Shown: positions 8,824 through 17,373 of the stretch, one piece after another
How the letters are laid out: each line of letters opens with the position of its first letter
Numbering within the stretch: position 1 is the first letter of the stretch
Assembly: GCA_903824675.1 (NCBI GenBank)
Contig: CAIJXV010000101.1
Coordinates: 1 to 64,000 of the forward strand
Reading direction: 5' to 3'
DNA: 64,000 bases
From: an uncultured bacterium
GTDB lineage: Bacteria; Verrucomicrobiota; Kiritimatiellia; CAIKKV01; CAIJXV01
Program-made: the position numbers and the translations under genes
Notes under the pieces: model-generated
The model's database searches: none
Told to the model about the DNA's origin: nothing
Seen by the model: only the letters and a program-made list of their open reading frames with translations

Positions 8824-9924
8824 ATGTTGTACTATTTGTCGGAATTGACGGGTTGGTATTCTCCCCTGCGGATTTTTAAGTATATCACGTTTCGAGCCCT
8901 GGGTGGGGCGGCGACTGCGTTTCTGATCAGCCTGGTGATCGGGCCCTGGTTGATTCGCCGTCTGCAAGACCTGCGGGTGGGTCAATTTATCCGAAAGGAG
9001 GAGGCGCCCGGCCTGCATGTCCTGCATGGCAAGAAACAAGGGACGCCGACCATGGGCGGGCTTCTGATTCTCCTGGCGGTGACGGGGGCGACGTTGCTCT
9101 GGTCGAATCCGAAGAGCATGTTCATTCATTTGACCTTGGCGACGATGCTGGCGATGGGGGCGATCGGATTCCTGGATGATTATGCCAAGCTGAGGGGGAA
9201 AAGCGCGAAGGGGTTGAGCGCCCGCTCCAAATTCTTAATGCAAGTGTTATGGGCGGTTGGGGTGGTGAGCCTGTTGTTGATTCTGCCGGAAACCCGGGAT
9301 TGGGTGGGCGATCTCTGGGTGCCGTTCTTAAAGACTCCGGCGGCGGCCGGTCTGCCGTTGCCAGTGGTATATTTATTTCTCGGACTGGTTTTGGTGGGGG
9401 CGGCCAATGCGGTTAATCTGACGGATGGGCTGGACGGGTTGGCGATCGGGTGCAGTGGCTCGGTGGCATTGGCCTACCTGGTCATGTCGTATGCGGCCGG
9501 GCATGTGTTATTCGCCGAGTACTTGCGGGTTCCCTATGTTGCAGGCAGCGGGGAATTGGCCGTTTACTGTGGATGCCTGTTGGGGGCCTCCCTGGGTTTT
9601 CTCTGGTTCAACTGCCATCCCGCCAAGGTCTTCATGGGCGATACCGGAAGTCTGGCCCTGGGCGGCGGCATCGCGATGGTGGCGATCCTGATCCGTCAGG
9701 AAATCGCATTAATTTTGGTGGGCGGTGTCTTTGTGATGGAGGCGATGAGCGTGATTCTGCAGGTGGCCTCCTTTAAAATGCGGGGCAAACGGATTTTCCT
9801 CATGTCCCCGATTCATCATCATTTTGAATTGCGCGGATGGAGTGAAACACAGGTTACCATCCGGTTCTGGATTCTTTCAATTCTGTTTGCCCTGTTGGGT
9901 GTGGCAACCTTGAAAATCCGATGA
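8824..9924 (+). CDS. mraY: Phospho-N-acetylmuramoyl-pentapeptide-transferase MraY
   Basis: A 366-residue integral membrane enzyme with about ten helices. It transfers phospho-MurNAc-pentapeptide to undecaprenyl phosphate, making lipid I. Signature segments are visible: GTPTMGG (73-79), FLDDYAKL with the metal-binding Asp pair (about 117-122), NLTDGLDGLAIG, and the cytoplasmic HPAKVFMGDTGSLALGG and SPIHHHFELRGWSE blocks. A purine-rich ribosome binding site (GAGAGGAG) precedes the ATG. Its place between murF and murD is standard. Confidence 0.96.
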   Translation: MLYYLSELTGWYSPLRIFKYITFRALGGAATAFLISLVIGPWLIRRLQDLRVGQFIRKEEAPGLHVLHGKKQGTPTMGGLLILLAVTGATLLWSNPKSMFIHLTLATMLAMGAIGFLDDYAKLRGKSAKGLSARSKFLMQVLWAVGVVSLLLILPETRDWVGDLWVPFLKTPAAAGLPLPVVYLFLGLVLVGAANAVNLTDGLDGLAIGCSGSVALAYLVMSYAAGHVLFAEYLRVPYVAGSGELAVYCGCLLGASLGFLWFNCHPAKVFMGDTGSLALGGGIAMVAILIRQEIALILVGGVFVMEAMSVILQVASFKMRGKRIFLMSPIHHHFELRGWSETQVTIRFWILSILFALLGVATLKIR

Positions 9925-9931
9925 GGGATAT

Positions 9932-11281
9932 GTGAATTTAGGTGCGATGATTCAACCCGGTTCAGCGATGTTGGTTCTGGGATTGGGCCGCAGTGGACGG
10001 GCCGCGATTCGGCTTTTGCGATCGCGCGGGGTGCATGTGCGTGCGGCCGATGCGGGGGATACGCCGGAATTAAGACGCTCGGCTGAATCCTTGCGCCGGG
10101 AGGGGATTCCGGTGCAACTGGGGGACGTTTCCCCCGCTCCGGAGGATGCCGTGGCGGCGGTGATCAGTCCTGGAATCGCCCCCGATTCGGCCTGGGTTCA
10201 GCCGCTCATTCGGGCGGGTCTTCCCCTGATCAGCGAACTGGAGATCGGGTGGCATGAATTAAAGGCGCCCGTGCTGGCGGTGACCGGATCCAGCGGAAAA
10301 AGCACGCTGGTAAAATTGTGTGCCGAGACCCTGGTCCGCGCCGGGCGTCGCGCGGTAGCGGCGGGAAATTACGGGCCGCCCCTGAGCGAAGTGGTGATGG
10401 ATCCCGTTCCTTGGGATTGGGTGATTGCGGAGGTGAGCTCGTTCCAGTTGGAAACGGTGTGCGAATTCCGCCCGCGAATAGCCCTGCTGTTGAATCTGCA
10501 CCCGAATCATCTGGATCGGCATGGAACCCTGGACGCCTACCGGGCGGCCAAAATGCGACTTTTCCAGACCTTGGGACCCGGCGATTGTGCCGTGATTCCC
10601 GACGATCTGGACGATCCCGTTTTGATCCCCTCCGGCGTAAGACGAATCACTTTTGGTTTGAGTGCGGCGGCTGACTGGCGATTTCAGGATGGCCATGTAC
10701 AGGGAGCGGCGACTCAAATTGATTTTCGCGGGACGCCTTTTGATAATCCGATTTTGGGATGTACTGCGGCCGCCGCCACCGCGGCCTTGACCGTCATCGG
10801 GGTTTCCGCCCCGGATATTGGATCCACGGCTTCGGTCTTTGAGCGCCTGCCGCATCGGCAGCAAAGAGTGGCGGAAATCGATGGGATTCTTTTCGTTGAT
10901 GACTCCAAAGCGACGACGCTCGCCGCCCTGGCCGCGGGAATTGAAATGGTGCCCGGTCCGGTCCGGTTAATTGCCGGGGGACGGCTCAAAGAGACGGACT
11001 TTGAAAAGCCCAAAATAATGCTGGCCAAGAAAACAGCAGAAGTCTATCTTATTGGCGAATCCGCAGATGTTTTGGAAAAGGCCTGGTGCGGTACGGTGGC
11101 CTGTCGGCGGTGTGGGACATTACAGGAGGCGGTTGCGCAAGCATGGCAAGATGCGCGAAAAGGCGAAACGATTTTACTTTCGCCCGGATGCGCCAGTTTT
11201 GATCAATTTCGCGGTTATGATGACCGCGGGCAATGTTTTACGGGTTTAATTCAACAACTGAACAGTAGAGGACGGAAATGA
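9932..11281 (+). CDS. murD: UDP-N-acetylmuramoylalanine--D-glutamate ligase MurD
   Basis: A 449-residue Mur ligase adding D-glutamate to UDP-MurNAc-L-alanine. The N-terminal Rossmann segment (VLGLGRSGRAAIRLL) is followed by the P-loop GSSGKS at 119-124, a conservative variant of the usual GTNGKT. Central (LLNLHPNHLDRHGT) and C-terminal (LLSPGCASFDQF) blocks are typical. It uses a GTG start seven bases after mraY. Its last four bases overlap the start of the LysM gene (ATGA), suggesting coupled translation. Confidence 0.94.
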   Translation: MNLGAMIQPGSAMLVLGLGRSGRAAIRLLRSRGVHVRAADAGDTPELRRSAESLRREGIPVQLGDVSPAPEDAVAAVISPGIAPDSAWVQPLIRAGLPLISELEIGWHELKAPVLAVTGSSGKSTLVKLCAETLVRAGRRAVAAGNYGPPLSEVVMDPVPWDWVIAEVSSFQLETVCEFRPRIALLLNLHPNHLDRHGTLDAYRAAKMRLFQTLGPGDCAVIPDDLDDPVLIPSGVRRITFGLSAAADWRFQDGHVQGAATQIDFRGTPFDNPILGCTAAAATAALTVIGVSAPDIGSTASVFERLPHRQQRVAEIDGILFVDDSKATTLAALAAGIEMVPGPVRLIAGGRLKETDFEKPKIMLAKKTAEVYLIGESADVLEKAWCGTVACRRCGTLQEAVAQAWQDARKGETILLSPGCASFDQFRGYDDRGQCFTGLIQQLNSRGRK

Positions 11282-12180
11282 AAAAGTCATGGGTCGTCGG
11301 AATTATCGTTGGAGTTCATGTGGTGGGAATTGGCGCGCTGGTTTTTATGCCGGGTTGCGGAACGACGCGATCCAAATCAGTTGAAGCGCCTCAGCAAACC
11401 GTGATGCCTCCGACCGCGCCCGTGGCGGAACCGGTGGCGAAACTCCCCGAGCCCCTGCCGGCTCCGATTCCCGAGCAGCCGGTCGTGGCACCTGCGCCCG
11501 TCAAGGCTGAACCGAAATATTATGTCATCAAGGCCGGTGACAACCTGGCCCTGATCGCCAAGCGGTTCAATGTCAGCGTCAAGGATATCGTGACGATGAA
11601 CCATATCTCCAATCCGAGCAAGATCAAGCCCGGCCAGAAATTGGTTCTGCCGGAATACGTCGATCTGTCCGCCAAGGAAGTGGCCCACAAGCCGGTGGCC
11701 AAAGCGGCGAAGAAATCGTCGTCCCATCCCGCGGCGGTTGCCGGCGAAGGCGACTATGTTGTCAAGTCCGGTGATATGCTCTCCTCGATCGCTTATCGCA
11801 ATGGAACGACCGTGCGGGCGCTGAAGGAAGTGAATCGCCTGTCGAGCGACCGTTTGCACGTGGGTCAGAAGCTGGTGTTGCCGAAGGGCTCTGCGCCTCG
11901 CTCGGCTGAAGAGCCTGCCGTTCAAGCTCCCGATTCCGCTCCGATTCAACGGGGGGATGCGCCCGAAGTCGTCGAACCGCCGGCGATGAGCGCGACGGAT
12001 TTGCCGGCTGCCGTCGGCGGCACGGCGTTAACGACTCACATGGCTGAGCCGAATCAGAATTTGAATGACATTGCCATGATGTACGGCGTTCGGGTTGATG
12101 AGCTGATGAAGGCCAACAATCTGTCGTCCGCGGAAGTCAAGGCCGGTCAGATGTTGAAGATCCCGTCTGCCGGGCAATGA
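11278..12180 (+). CDS. LysM-repeat peptidoglycan-binding protein
   Basis: A 300-residue exported protein with three LysM domains. The N-terminal hydrophobic segment (about 4-24) ends in MPGCGTT, so Cys27 may be a lipidated residue, though the lipobox is poor. A Pro/Ala/Val-rich linker follows (about 36-78). LysM1 covers about 80-124, LysM2 about 158-202 and a more divergent LysM3 about 256-299. No catalytic domain is present, so it probably binds peptidoglycan as a scaffold or adaptor. It sits between murD and ftsW, overlapping both by four bases, which ties its expression to septal wall synthesis. It is not part of the classic dcw order. Confidence 0.85.
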   Translation: MKKSWVVGIIVGVHVVGIGALVFMPGCGTTRSKSVEAPQQTVMPPTAPVAEPVAKLPEPLPAPIPEQPVVAPAPVKAEPKYYVIKAGDNLALIAKRFNVSVKDIVTMNHISNPSKIKPGQKLVLPEYVDLSAKEVAHKPVAKAAKKSSSHPAAVAGEGDYVVKSGDMLSSIAYRNGTTVRALKEVNRLSSDRLHVGQKLVLPKGSAPRSAEEPAVQAPDSAPIQRGDAPEVVEPPAMSATDLPAAVGGTALTTHMAEPNQNLNDIAMMYGVRVDELMKANNLSSAEVKAGQMLKIPSAGQ

Positions 12181-13328
12181 TGCGAGCTCGAGTCCCCGGA
12201 CTGATCGTCGCGATTGTGATGATCCTGTTGGTGCTGGGTATTGTGATTTTGGCCAGCGCCAGCAGCGTCCGGGGTGAGACCTATTTTCTGGATGCCCAGT
12301 ATTTCCTCAAGCGGCAATTAATCTGGTTGGGCGTGGCCCTCTTCGTCTGTGCCTTGTGTGCCCGGATTGATTACCATGTCTGGCGTAAGTTGGCCTTCCC
12401 GATCGGCCTGTTATCCCTCTTCCTTCTGGTCGTCGTGCTGATCCCGGGGATTGGGGTGCGAATCGGGGGAAGCCGGCGCTGGTTGCATTTGGGGCCGGTC
12501 AGTTTACAGCCGTCGGAAGCCGCCAAGCTGGCGACGGTTATTCTGTTTTCCGCCTGGATGGCCTTGATGGGGCCCCGGATGCGGAATTTAAAAGAAGGCC
12601 TGCTCCTCCCGTTAATGGCCCTGGGACTCTTTTGCGGGCTGATTTTCCTGGAACCGGATTTCGGCACAACGGTGTTGATTGGAATGGTGGGGATGTTGCT
12701 CCTGTATCTGGGAGGGACCCGGATCTGGATATTGGGAATCATCGCGCTCCTGGGGTTGGCTGGTTTTGTGGTGGCCGTCATTCACGACCCGGTCCGGTTG
12801 GGGCGGGTACTGGCGTTTCTTCGGCCTGATTTATATCCCGCCGTGGCCTATCATTTAGGGCAGTCGAAAGATGCTTTTTCCCTGGGCGGGTTTGCCGGCC
12901 GGGGTTTAGGGGAGAGCATCCAGAAACATTTCTATCTGCCCGAAGCGCATACCGATTTTATCCTGGCGATTATCGGGGAGGAATTGGGTGTCATCGCGAC
13001 GGTTGGGGTGGCGCTGCTGTTTTTAGGTTTGATGGCCTGTGGATTTTTTGTCGCCCGCCAGACGCCGGACCCCTTCGGTCGCCACCTGGCGGTGGGCATC
13101 ACCCTGATGCATGTGATCCAGGCCGGAATCAATATCGGGGTGGTAACCGGAGCGGGCCCCACCAAGGGGATTCCCCTGCCATTTATCAGTTACGGGGGGT
13201 CCAGCTTGATCATTGCCCTCGCCGGCATTGGGATTTTAGTCAATATCGCCCGGCAGGCACTCGCCTTTGAGCGGGACGATGAGACCTTTGATGGATTGGA
13301 TGCCATCGACTCCGCAAAGAGCGGATAG
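12177..13328 (+). CDS. ftsW: Septal peptidoglycan glycosyltransferase FtsW (SEDS family)
   Basis: A 383-residue SEDS membrane protein with about ten helices, which polymerises glycan strands from lipid II at the septum together with FtsI. Family blocks include GSRRWLHLGPVSLQPSE, the large periplasmic loop with AYHLGQSKDAFSLGGFAGRG, and the C-terminal PFISYGGSSLI. The start overlaps the LysM gene by four bases. It is the last gene of the operon: no murG or murC follows, and a hairpin terminator lies about 100 bases downstream. Confidence 0.95.
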   Translation: MMRARVPGLIVAIVMILLVLGIVILASASSVRGETYFLDAQYFLKRQLIWLGVALFVCALCARIDYHVWRKLAFPIGLLSLFLLVVVLIPGIGVRIGGSRRWLHLGPVSLQPSEAAKLATVILFSAWMALMGPRMRNLKEGLLLPLMALGLFCGLIFLEPDFGTTVLIGMVGMLLLYLGGTRIWILGIIALLGLAGFVVAVIHDPVRLGRVLAFLRPDLYPAVAYHLGQSKDAFSLGGFAGRGLGESIQKHFYLPEAHTDFILAIIGEELGVIATVGVALLFLGLMACGFFVARQTPDPFGRHLAVGITLMHVIQAGINIGVVTGAGPTKGIPLPFISYGGSSLIIALAGIGILVNIARQALAFERDDETFDGLDAIDSAKSG

Positions 13329-13424
13329 GCTGCTCGAAATCAGAAGCCTACGAGACTCCGGCGGTGTTTTTCATTTTTAGTCAAGTCAGGCCTTGGACTC
13401 AGCCCGGACGGTTTCACGACAAAA

Positions 13425-13453
13425 AAAAGGCTGGAGCAGAGCTCCAGCCTTTT
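13425..13453. terminator. bidirectional intrinsic terminator between ftsW and the RRM gene
   Basis: A nine-base-pair perfect stem (GGCTGGAGC at 13429-13437, GCTCCAGCC at 13441-13449) with a three-base loop is flanked by A8 on the left and T4 on the right. It ends ftsW on the plus strand and, with an eight-T tail, more strongly the RRM gene on the minus strand. Confidence 0.85.
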
Positions 13454-13475
13454 CGGGAACAAACGTGGGGCCGAC

Positions 13476-13892
13476 TTACCAGTCGCGACCACCACGATCA
13501 TCATGACGGAACCCGCCTTCGCGAGGTCCACGCGAGGGACGGAACCCGCCGCCACCTTCACGGGGAGGACGGAATCCGCCGCCGCCGCCACCACCACCGC
13601 CACCGCCGCTGGGACGATCTTCGCGGGGACGCGCTTCATTGATGCGCAACCGGCGACCTTGCAATTCGGTGTCGTTCAAATTATTGAGGGCCGCTTGGCC
13701 TTCTGCCTGATTAGGCATGACAACAAATCCGAAACCGCGGGATTTGCCGGTCATTTTGTCCATGACGACGGACACTTCAGAAACGGTTCCATGAGCCGAA
13801 AAGGCCTGGCGGAGGTCTTCCTCCGTGGTATTGTACGAGAGATTGCCGACGTAGATGTTCAAAGTGAACTCCTGATTGCCAAAGATTTCCAT
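13476..13892 (-). CDS. Glycine-rich RNA-binding protein with one RRM domain
   Basis: A 138-residue protein with a single RNA recognition motif at about residues 11-88, holding RNP2 (IYVGNL) and RNP1 (KSRGFGFVVM) with their aromatic RNA-stacking residues. The C-terminal 45 or so residues form a glycine/arginine-rich RGG-like tail. Such small RRM proteins occur in cyanobacteria and in PVC and other bacteria, are often cold-induced, and bind single-stranded RNA; eukaryotic glycine-rich proteins look alike. It is a single-gene unit with its own terminator. The leader of over 100 bases upstream is pyrimidine-rich and could hold control elements. Confidence 0.88.
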   Translation of the reverse strand: MEIFGNQEFTLNIYVGNLSYNTTEEDLRQAFSAHGTVSEVSVVMDKMTGKSRGFGFVVMPNQAEGQAALNNLNDTELQGRRLRINEARPREDRPSGGGGGGGGGGGFRPPREGGGGFRPSRGPREGGFRHDDRGGRDW

Positions 13893-14009
13893 ACTGCTAA
13901 ATAGCCAACCAACCCAACCATTATACTCCTCTACACCACCTCCTGTTGCTTACGGTCATCAAATCGTGACCACTTTACCGTTCCTTTAAAGCCTAGTACA
14001 AGCAAAAAA

Positions 14010-15380
14010 TCAAAGATTTTCAGGCTTCCCAAACTCCCTCCGGCGGAGGGCGGCTAGCCCCGCCAGGAGAAAAATCCCCCCCCAGAGGGCCACATAAAGT
14101 CTCCAGGCGCGACCGACGTCAGCCCATGAAATCCGTTCCTGCCCCCCCAGTTGATGGATGACGTCGAGGGATTGGATCGGGTCAAGGATGCTGTTTGCCG
14201 CCCGGTGGACGGCTAAAATCGGGGTTTCAAAGGCACCTGCGCCGATTTCCTCTCCCTCATGGGAGATGGTGAAAACGCCGGATTCGGCAACTTCACGGAT
14301 CGAGGTGCCCAAGGACAGCAGGATCAGGATGAAAAGGGTGAAAAAGAGCGCGGTGGGTGTCGAAAAGAGGCATCCAGCCGTAAGGCCCACGGCGGCGAAA
14401 AAGGCGAGTCGGGCCATAAGAACCAGGAGCCCCCGGAAATAATTAAGGCCATTATCGTGATGTGTGGCCAGGAGGTGGATGCTTTGATCCGGTTCGAAAA
14501 TCAGGGTCGTGGGCGGATTGGTGGCGAAGTTCTCACAAGTGACCAGGAGAGGACCTGTCCCCGGGTGAAGACCGGGTGGCAGGGGCAGTTCCCATATCTG
14601 TTCGGCATAGGCGGTTTGATGGAGGACGAAGGCCGGGACGTTGGTTGAGCTTTGGAACCGCCAGACCAAAGGGACGGGATTGCGTTCCCACCGCGAGGCT
14701 GAAAATTGGTAGCGCAGCCGGAGAGGGGCGGCTGGTTTGTCGGCTTCGGGGGGCAACTCGAACGACCATGCGAAATGGGTGGTGGGGGCCAGGGTTGCGA
14801 GGGAACGCCGGATTTCAAGGCTGTAATAGTTCACGGTTCGTTGGGGAATGGGACCTTTGGAGGGCAACTGCCCCTTTTGACGGGCCTCCTCAAGACGGTG
14901 ATCCAAGGCGGACGCAATGGATTCGGTGGTGGGATTAAGAACCTGGTAATGAGCCCACTCCCAATCTTTAGCGCTTGGGGAGGTGGCTTTCGGGAGCGAT
15001 CCGAGCAGAATGAAGTAGAGGATCAGTCCGGCGGTGAACAGAAATGCGGAATGAAGCGCGATCAGTCCGAGCCATTTGCCGAGCCAGATCTGCAGACGGG
15101 TGACGGGTTTGGTCAGCACCAGTTGCAACTGCCGGTCCGCCGCTTCCCGGGCTACGGCATTGCAGGCGGTCCAGGCGATGGAAAAAGAGAGAAGGGTGAC
15201 AATGGCACCGAGGGTGTATTCCAAGAGGATTCGAATCCGGCCTGGTGCGGTTCCATCCCCTTGAAGATGGAGGGGGAAGAGCGACAGGACAAGGGTTAGA
15301 AGGAGTCCGAGGATCAGCACGATCCGGGAGTTCAAGGCTGACCGAAGGGTCAGAACCGCCAGCGCAACAATCTTTTTCAT
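14010..15380 (-). CDS. ABC-2 type transporter permease with large extracytoplasmic domain
   Basis: A 456-residue membrane protein starting MKKIVALAVL, with a start that overlaps the ATPase gene stop by four bases. Predicted helices lie near the N-terminus (about 20-40, 55-75, 105-125) and in the C-terminal third. Between them is a soluble region of about 200 residues with beta-rich character (for example RLRYQFSASRWERNP), presumably outside the membrane. This layout fits ABC-2/NosY-type permeases. With the ATPase and second permease it forms an operon of a heteromeric exporter. The substrate cannot be told from the sequence. The frame is open about 100 residues upstream, but that part overlaps the ATPase gene and is Arg/Pro-rich. 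Confidence 0.8.
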   Translation of the reverse strand: MKKIVALAVLTLRSALNSRIVLILGLLLTLVLSLFPLHLQGDGTAPGRIRILLEYTLGAIVTLLSFSIAWTACNAVAREAADRQLQLVLTKPVTRLQIWLGKWLGLIALHSAFLFTAGLILYFILLGSLPKATSPSAKDWEWAHYQVLNPTTESIASALDHRLEEARQKGQLPSKGPIPQRTVNYYSLEIRRSLATLAPTTHFAWSFELPPEADKPAAPLRLRYQFSASRWERNPVPLVWRFQSSTNVPAFVLHQTAYAEQIWELPLPPGLHPGTGPLLVTCENFATNPPTTLIFEPDQSIHLLATHHDNGLNYFRGLLVLMARLAFFAAVGLTAGCLFSTPTALFFTLFILILLSLGTSIREVAESGVFTISHEGEEIGAGAFETPILAVHRAANSILDPIQSLDVIHQLGGQERISWADVGRAWRLYVALWGGIFLLAGLAALRRREFGKPENL

Positions 15381-16342
15381 GGTGGGGATGCGGCTGGTGG
15401 GGTGGTTTCGGAAACGGGAGGTCCGCTTAAAAACGGCGCCAACCGACCTTCGGGCAGGGCGCCGGACGGTCGGGTTTGATCGGCTTCCGCCGATCGGATG
15501 GCCGAGAGGAAGAGATCTTCGAGAGAGCGGGAGGGATGATCGATCGCCGCTTCCTGGCCGGTGGTTTTTCGGATGGTCTGCTGGAGTTCGTCGATCAGGG
15601 CGGGGGAGGGTTGGCGGATGGAGAGTCGGCAGATGCGTGATTCCTGGAGCAGATCGCGCATGCGCCCGTCGGCGCAAATGCGCCCATTGTAAAGGATGGC
15701 GATGCGATCGCAGACATCCTCCACATCGGCCAGCAGGTGTGAACAGAGGACAATGGTTTTTCCGCGCCTGGCCAGATGGAGAATCAGATCCTTGAACTGG
15801 CGGCAGCCGAGGGGGTCGAGTCCGGCCGTGGGTTCGTCAAGCAGGATCAACTCGGGGTCGTTCAACAGGGCCTGAGCGAGGCTGATGCGCCGGGCCATGC
15901 CTTTTGAAAATTCACCGACCGGGCGACGGCGGGCATGGGTGAGCCCGATCATCTCGAGGAGTTCCTCGGTGCGGGTTCGATTTTCGTGTTCGGAAAGGCC
16001 CAGCAGTTGGCCATAGAGACGCAAGGTTTCGTCGGGCGACAGATAGGGATAGAGGTAGGATTCTTCCGGCATATACCCAATCCGGCTTTTAACACCGACA
16101 TCCTGGGGGTCGGCATTGAGAATTTTCAGGGATCCGCGGGAGGGGCGCAGGAGTCCCAGGAGCAACTTCATCGTGGTGCTTTTGCCCGAGCCATTGGGGC
16201 CCAGTAATCCGAATACCCGACCTTGTCGAACCTGGAAGTGAATGCCGTTGAGGGCATGGACCTTGGGGCGTCCCCAAAAATCGCGAAAGATCTTATGGAC
16301 GCCATCAACCGTAATGACGGCCGGGGGTTCGGGGTTTGACAT
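15377..16342 (-). CDS. ABC transporter ATP-binding protein
   Basis: A 321-residue cytoplasmic ATPase of the drug/polysaccharide-export (CcmA/NosF-like) type. Walker A GPNGSGKS is at 48-55, the signature motif is a degenerate FSKGMARR (145-152) in place of LSGGQ, Walker B ELILLDEP is at 164-171, and the switch His is in LCSHLLADVED. The C-terminal 90 residues carry the extra domain common in exporters of this class, followed by a Pro-rich tail. It sits ten bases after one permease gene and overlaps the next by four, so the three encode one transporter. Confidence 0.92.
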   Translation of the reverse strand: MSNPEPPAVITVDGVHKIFRDFWGRPKVHALNGIHFQVRQGRVFGLLGPNGSGKSTTMKLLLGLLRPSRGSLKILNADPQDVGVKSRIGYMPEESYLYPYLSPDETLRLYGQLLGLSEHENRTRTEELLEMIGLTHARRRPVGEFSKGMARRISLAQALLNDPELILLDEPTAGLDPLGCRQFKDLILHLARRGKTIVLCSHLLADVEDVCDRIAILYNGRICADGRMRDLLQESRICRLSIRQPSPALIDELQQTIRKTTGQEAAIDHPSRSLEDLFLSAIRSAEADQTRPSGALPEGRLAPFLSGPPVSETTPPAASPP

Positions 16343-16351
16343 GGTGACAGC

Positions 16352-17323
16352 TTACTCCATTTCCTGGTGACGGAACAAGACGATCCCGACGGCGATCAGG
16401 CCGGCGAGGTAAAAAATGGCATAGAGGGAGACCTGTTCGATCACGTCGCCGGAGAGATGTCCGCCTGCTGCCAACGCATCACTTTGCCAGAAGACCTGCC
16501 AATGGGGGGCCCATCCGCGCAAGAGGGGGAAGGTCCCCAAAAGATAATCCGTTGCCAGCCCCAGCAGAAAGAAGATGGCGGCTCCGGCCAGGACGGCGGC
16601 TGTTTTAAGGCGGACGGCGAGGGCGAGACAGAGGGTGCCGAAGAGGAGCAGGGCTTCGGCGATCAGGAGCTGAGCCGGAATCAGGCGCCATTCTATGGCC
16701 TGCCCGTAAGGTACGGGAGTGCTGTCACGGCTGAAAGCGGCCAGGATCAGGACCCCGGCGCTGAGGGTGATAACCAGGTGGATCATTGCGCTGGAGGCAA
16801 AGGATCGCCGGCTGATGAAGTTGTCGAGGGCTGCTCCGGCGAGCGCCAGGACCACGGCGGCCGGGGCGATGAGCAGGGCCAGGGTGTCCACTTCGTAATT
16901 CAAGGGCGAAACCCGTTGGGCGAGCAAACCGGCCGGTATCGCCACGAGGACGTAAAGCGCCAGCACGGCGCCGATGCCGACGACTTTGCCTCCATAGAAT
17001 AATTCCCGCCCGATATTTTTACTGAGCAGGGTGGAGAGGATACCGGTTTCAATCTCACGGCGCAGGGAGGAGCCGGCGGCATAGCCGGCGATGAGGACAC
17101 CGAAGCCGAATTGGAATGCCAGGGCGCTGTCACGGGCCAGACGTCCCTGCTCGCCCAATTCATGGGCGATGGCAATGGGGACGACCAGGATGCAGGCGAC
17201 CGCGGTCAGGGAGAGGAGGAGGAAGATCGGGTGCCGCAGGGTTTCCAATGCGGTCAACCGGGCGATGGTCAGGATCTGGACAAAGGGGCGCAGGGCGCTG
17301 GACGGCGAGGCGGGAACTTCCAT
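16352..17323 (-). CDS. ABC-2 type transporter permease
   Basis: A 323-residue permease starting MEVPASPSSALRPF, with about six to eight hydrophobic helices (for example LLLSLTAVACILVVPIAI and VLALYVLVAIPAGLLA). It contains the short segment ETLRHPIFLLL and the ETGILSTLLSKNIGRELFYGGK block typical of ABC-2 permeases, where the loop contacts the ATPase. It is the first gene of the three-gene exporter operon. The frame is open upstream to 17533, but that extension is translated from the tandem repeat, so the Met at 17323 is chosen. Confidence 0.85.
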   Translation of the reverse strand: MEVPASPSSALRPFVQILTIARLTALETLRHPIFLLLSLTAVACILVVPIAIAHELGEQGRLARDSALAFQFGFGVLIAGYAAGSSLRREIETGILSTLLSKNIGRELFYGGKVVGIGAVLALYVLVAIPAGLLAQRVSPLNYEVDTLALLIAPAAVVLALAGAALDNFISRRSFASSAMIHLVITLSAGVLILAAFSRDSTPVPYGQAIEWRLIPAQLLIAEALLLFGTLCLALAVRLKTAAVLAGAAIFFLLGLATDYLLGTFPLLRGWAPHWQVFWQSDALAAGGHLSGDVIEQVSLYAIFYLAGLIAVGIVLFRHQEME

Positions 17324-17373
17324 AAGAGAGCATTTTTCCAAAACCGCCGTGAATGTCAATCCTGATGACCGGG

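Noticed and set aside
13503-13904. Plus-strand open frame opposite the RRM gene
   Set aside because: It is the mirror of the glycine codon run and has no family resemblance; the minus-strand protein has RNP1 and RNP2.
15381-15677. 99-codon upstream extension of the second ABC permease
   Set aside because: It is antisense-free but lies inside the ATPase gene in another frame and is Arg/Pro-rich; the ATGA overlap at 15377-15380 fixes the start.
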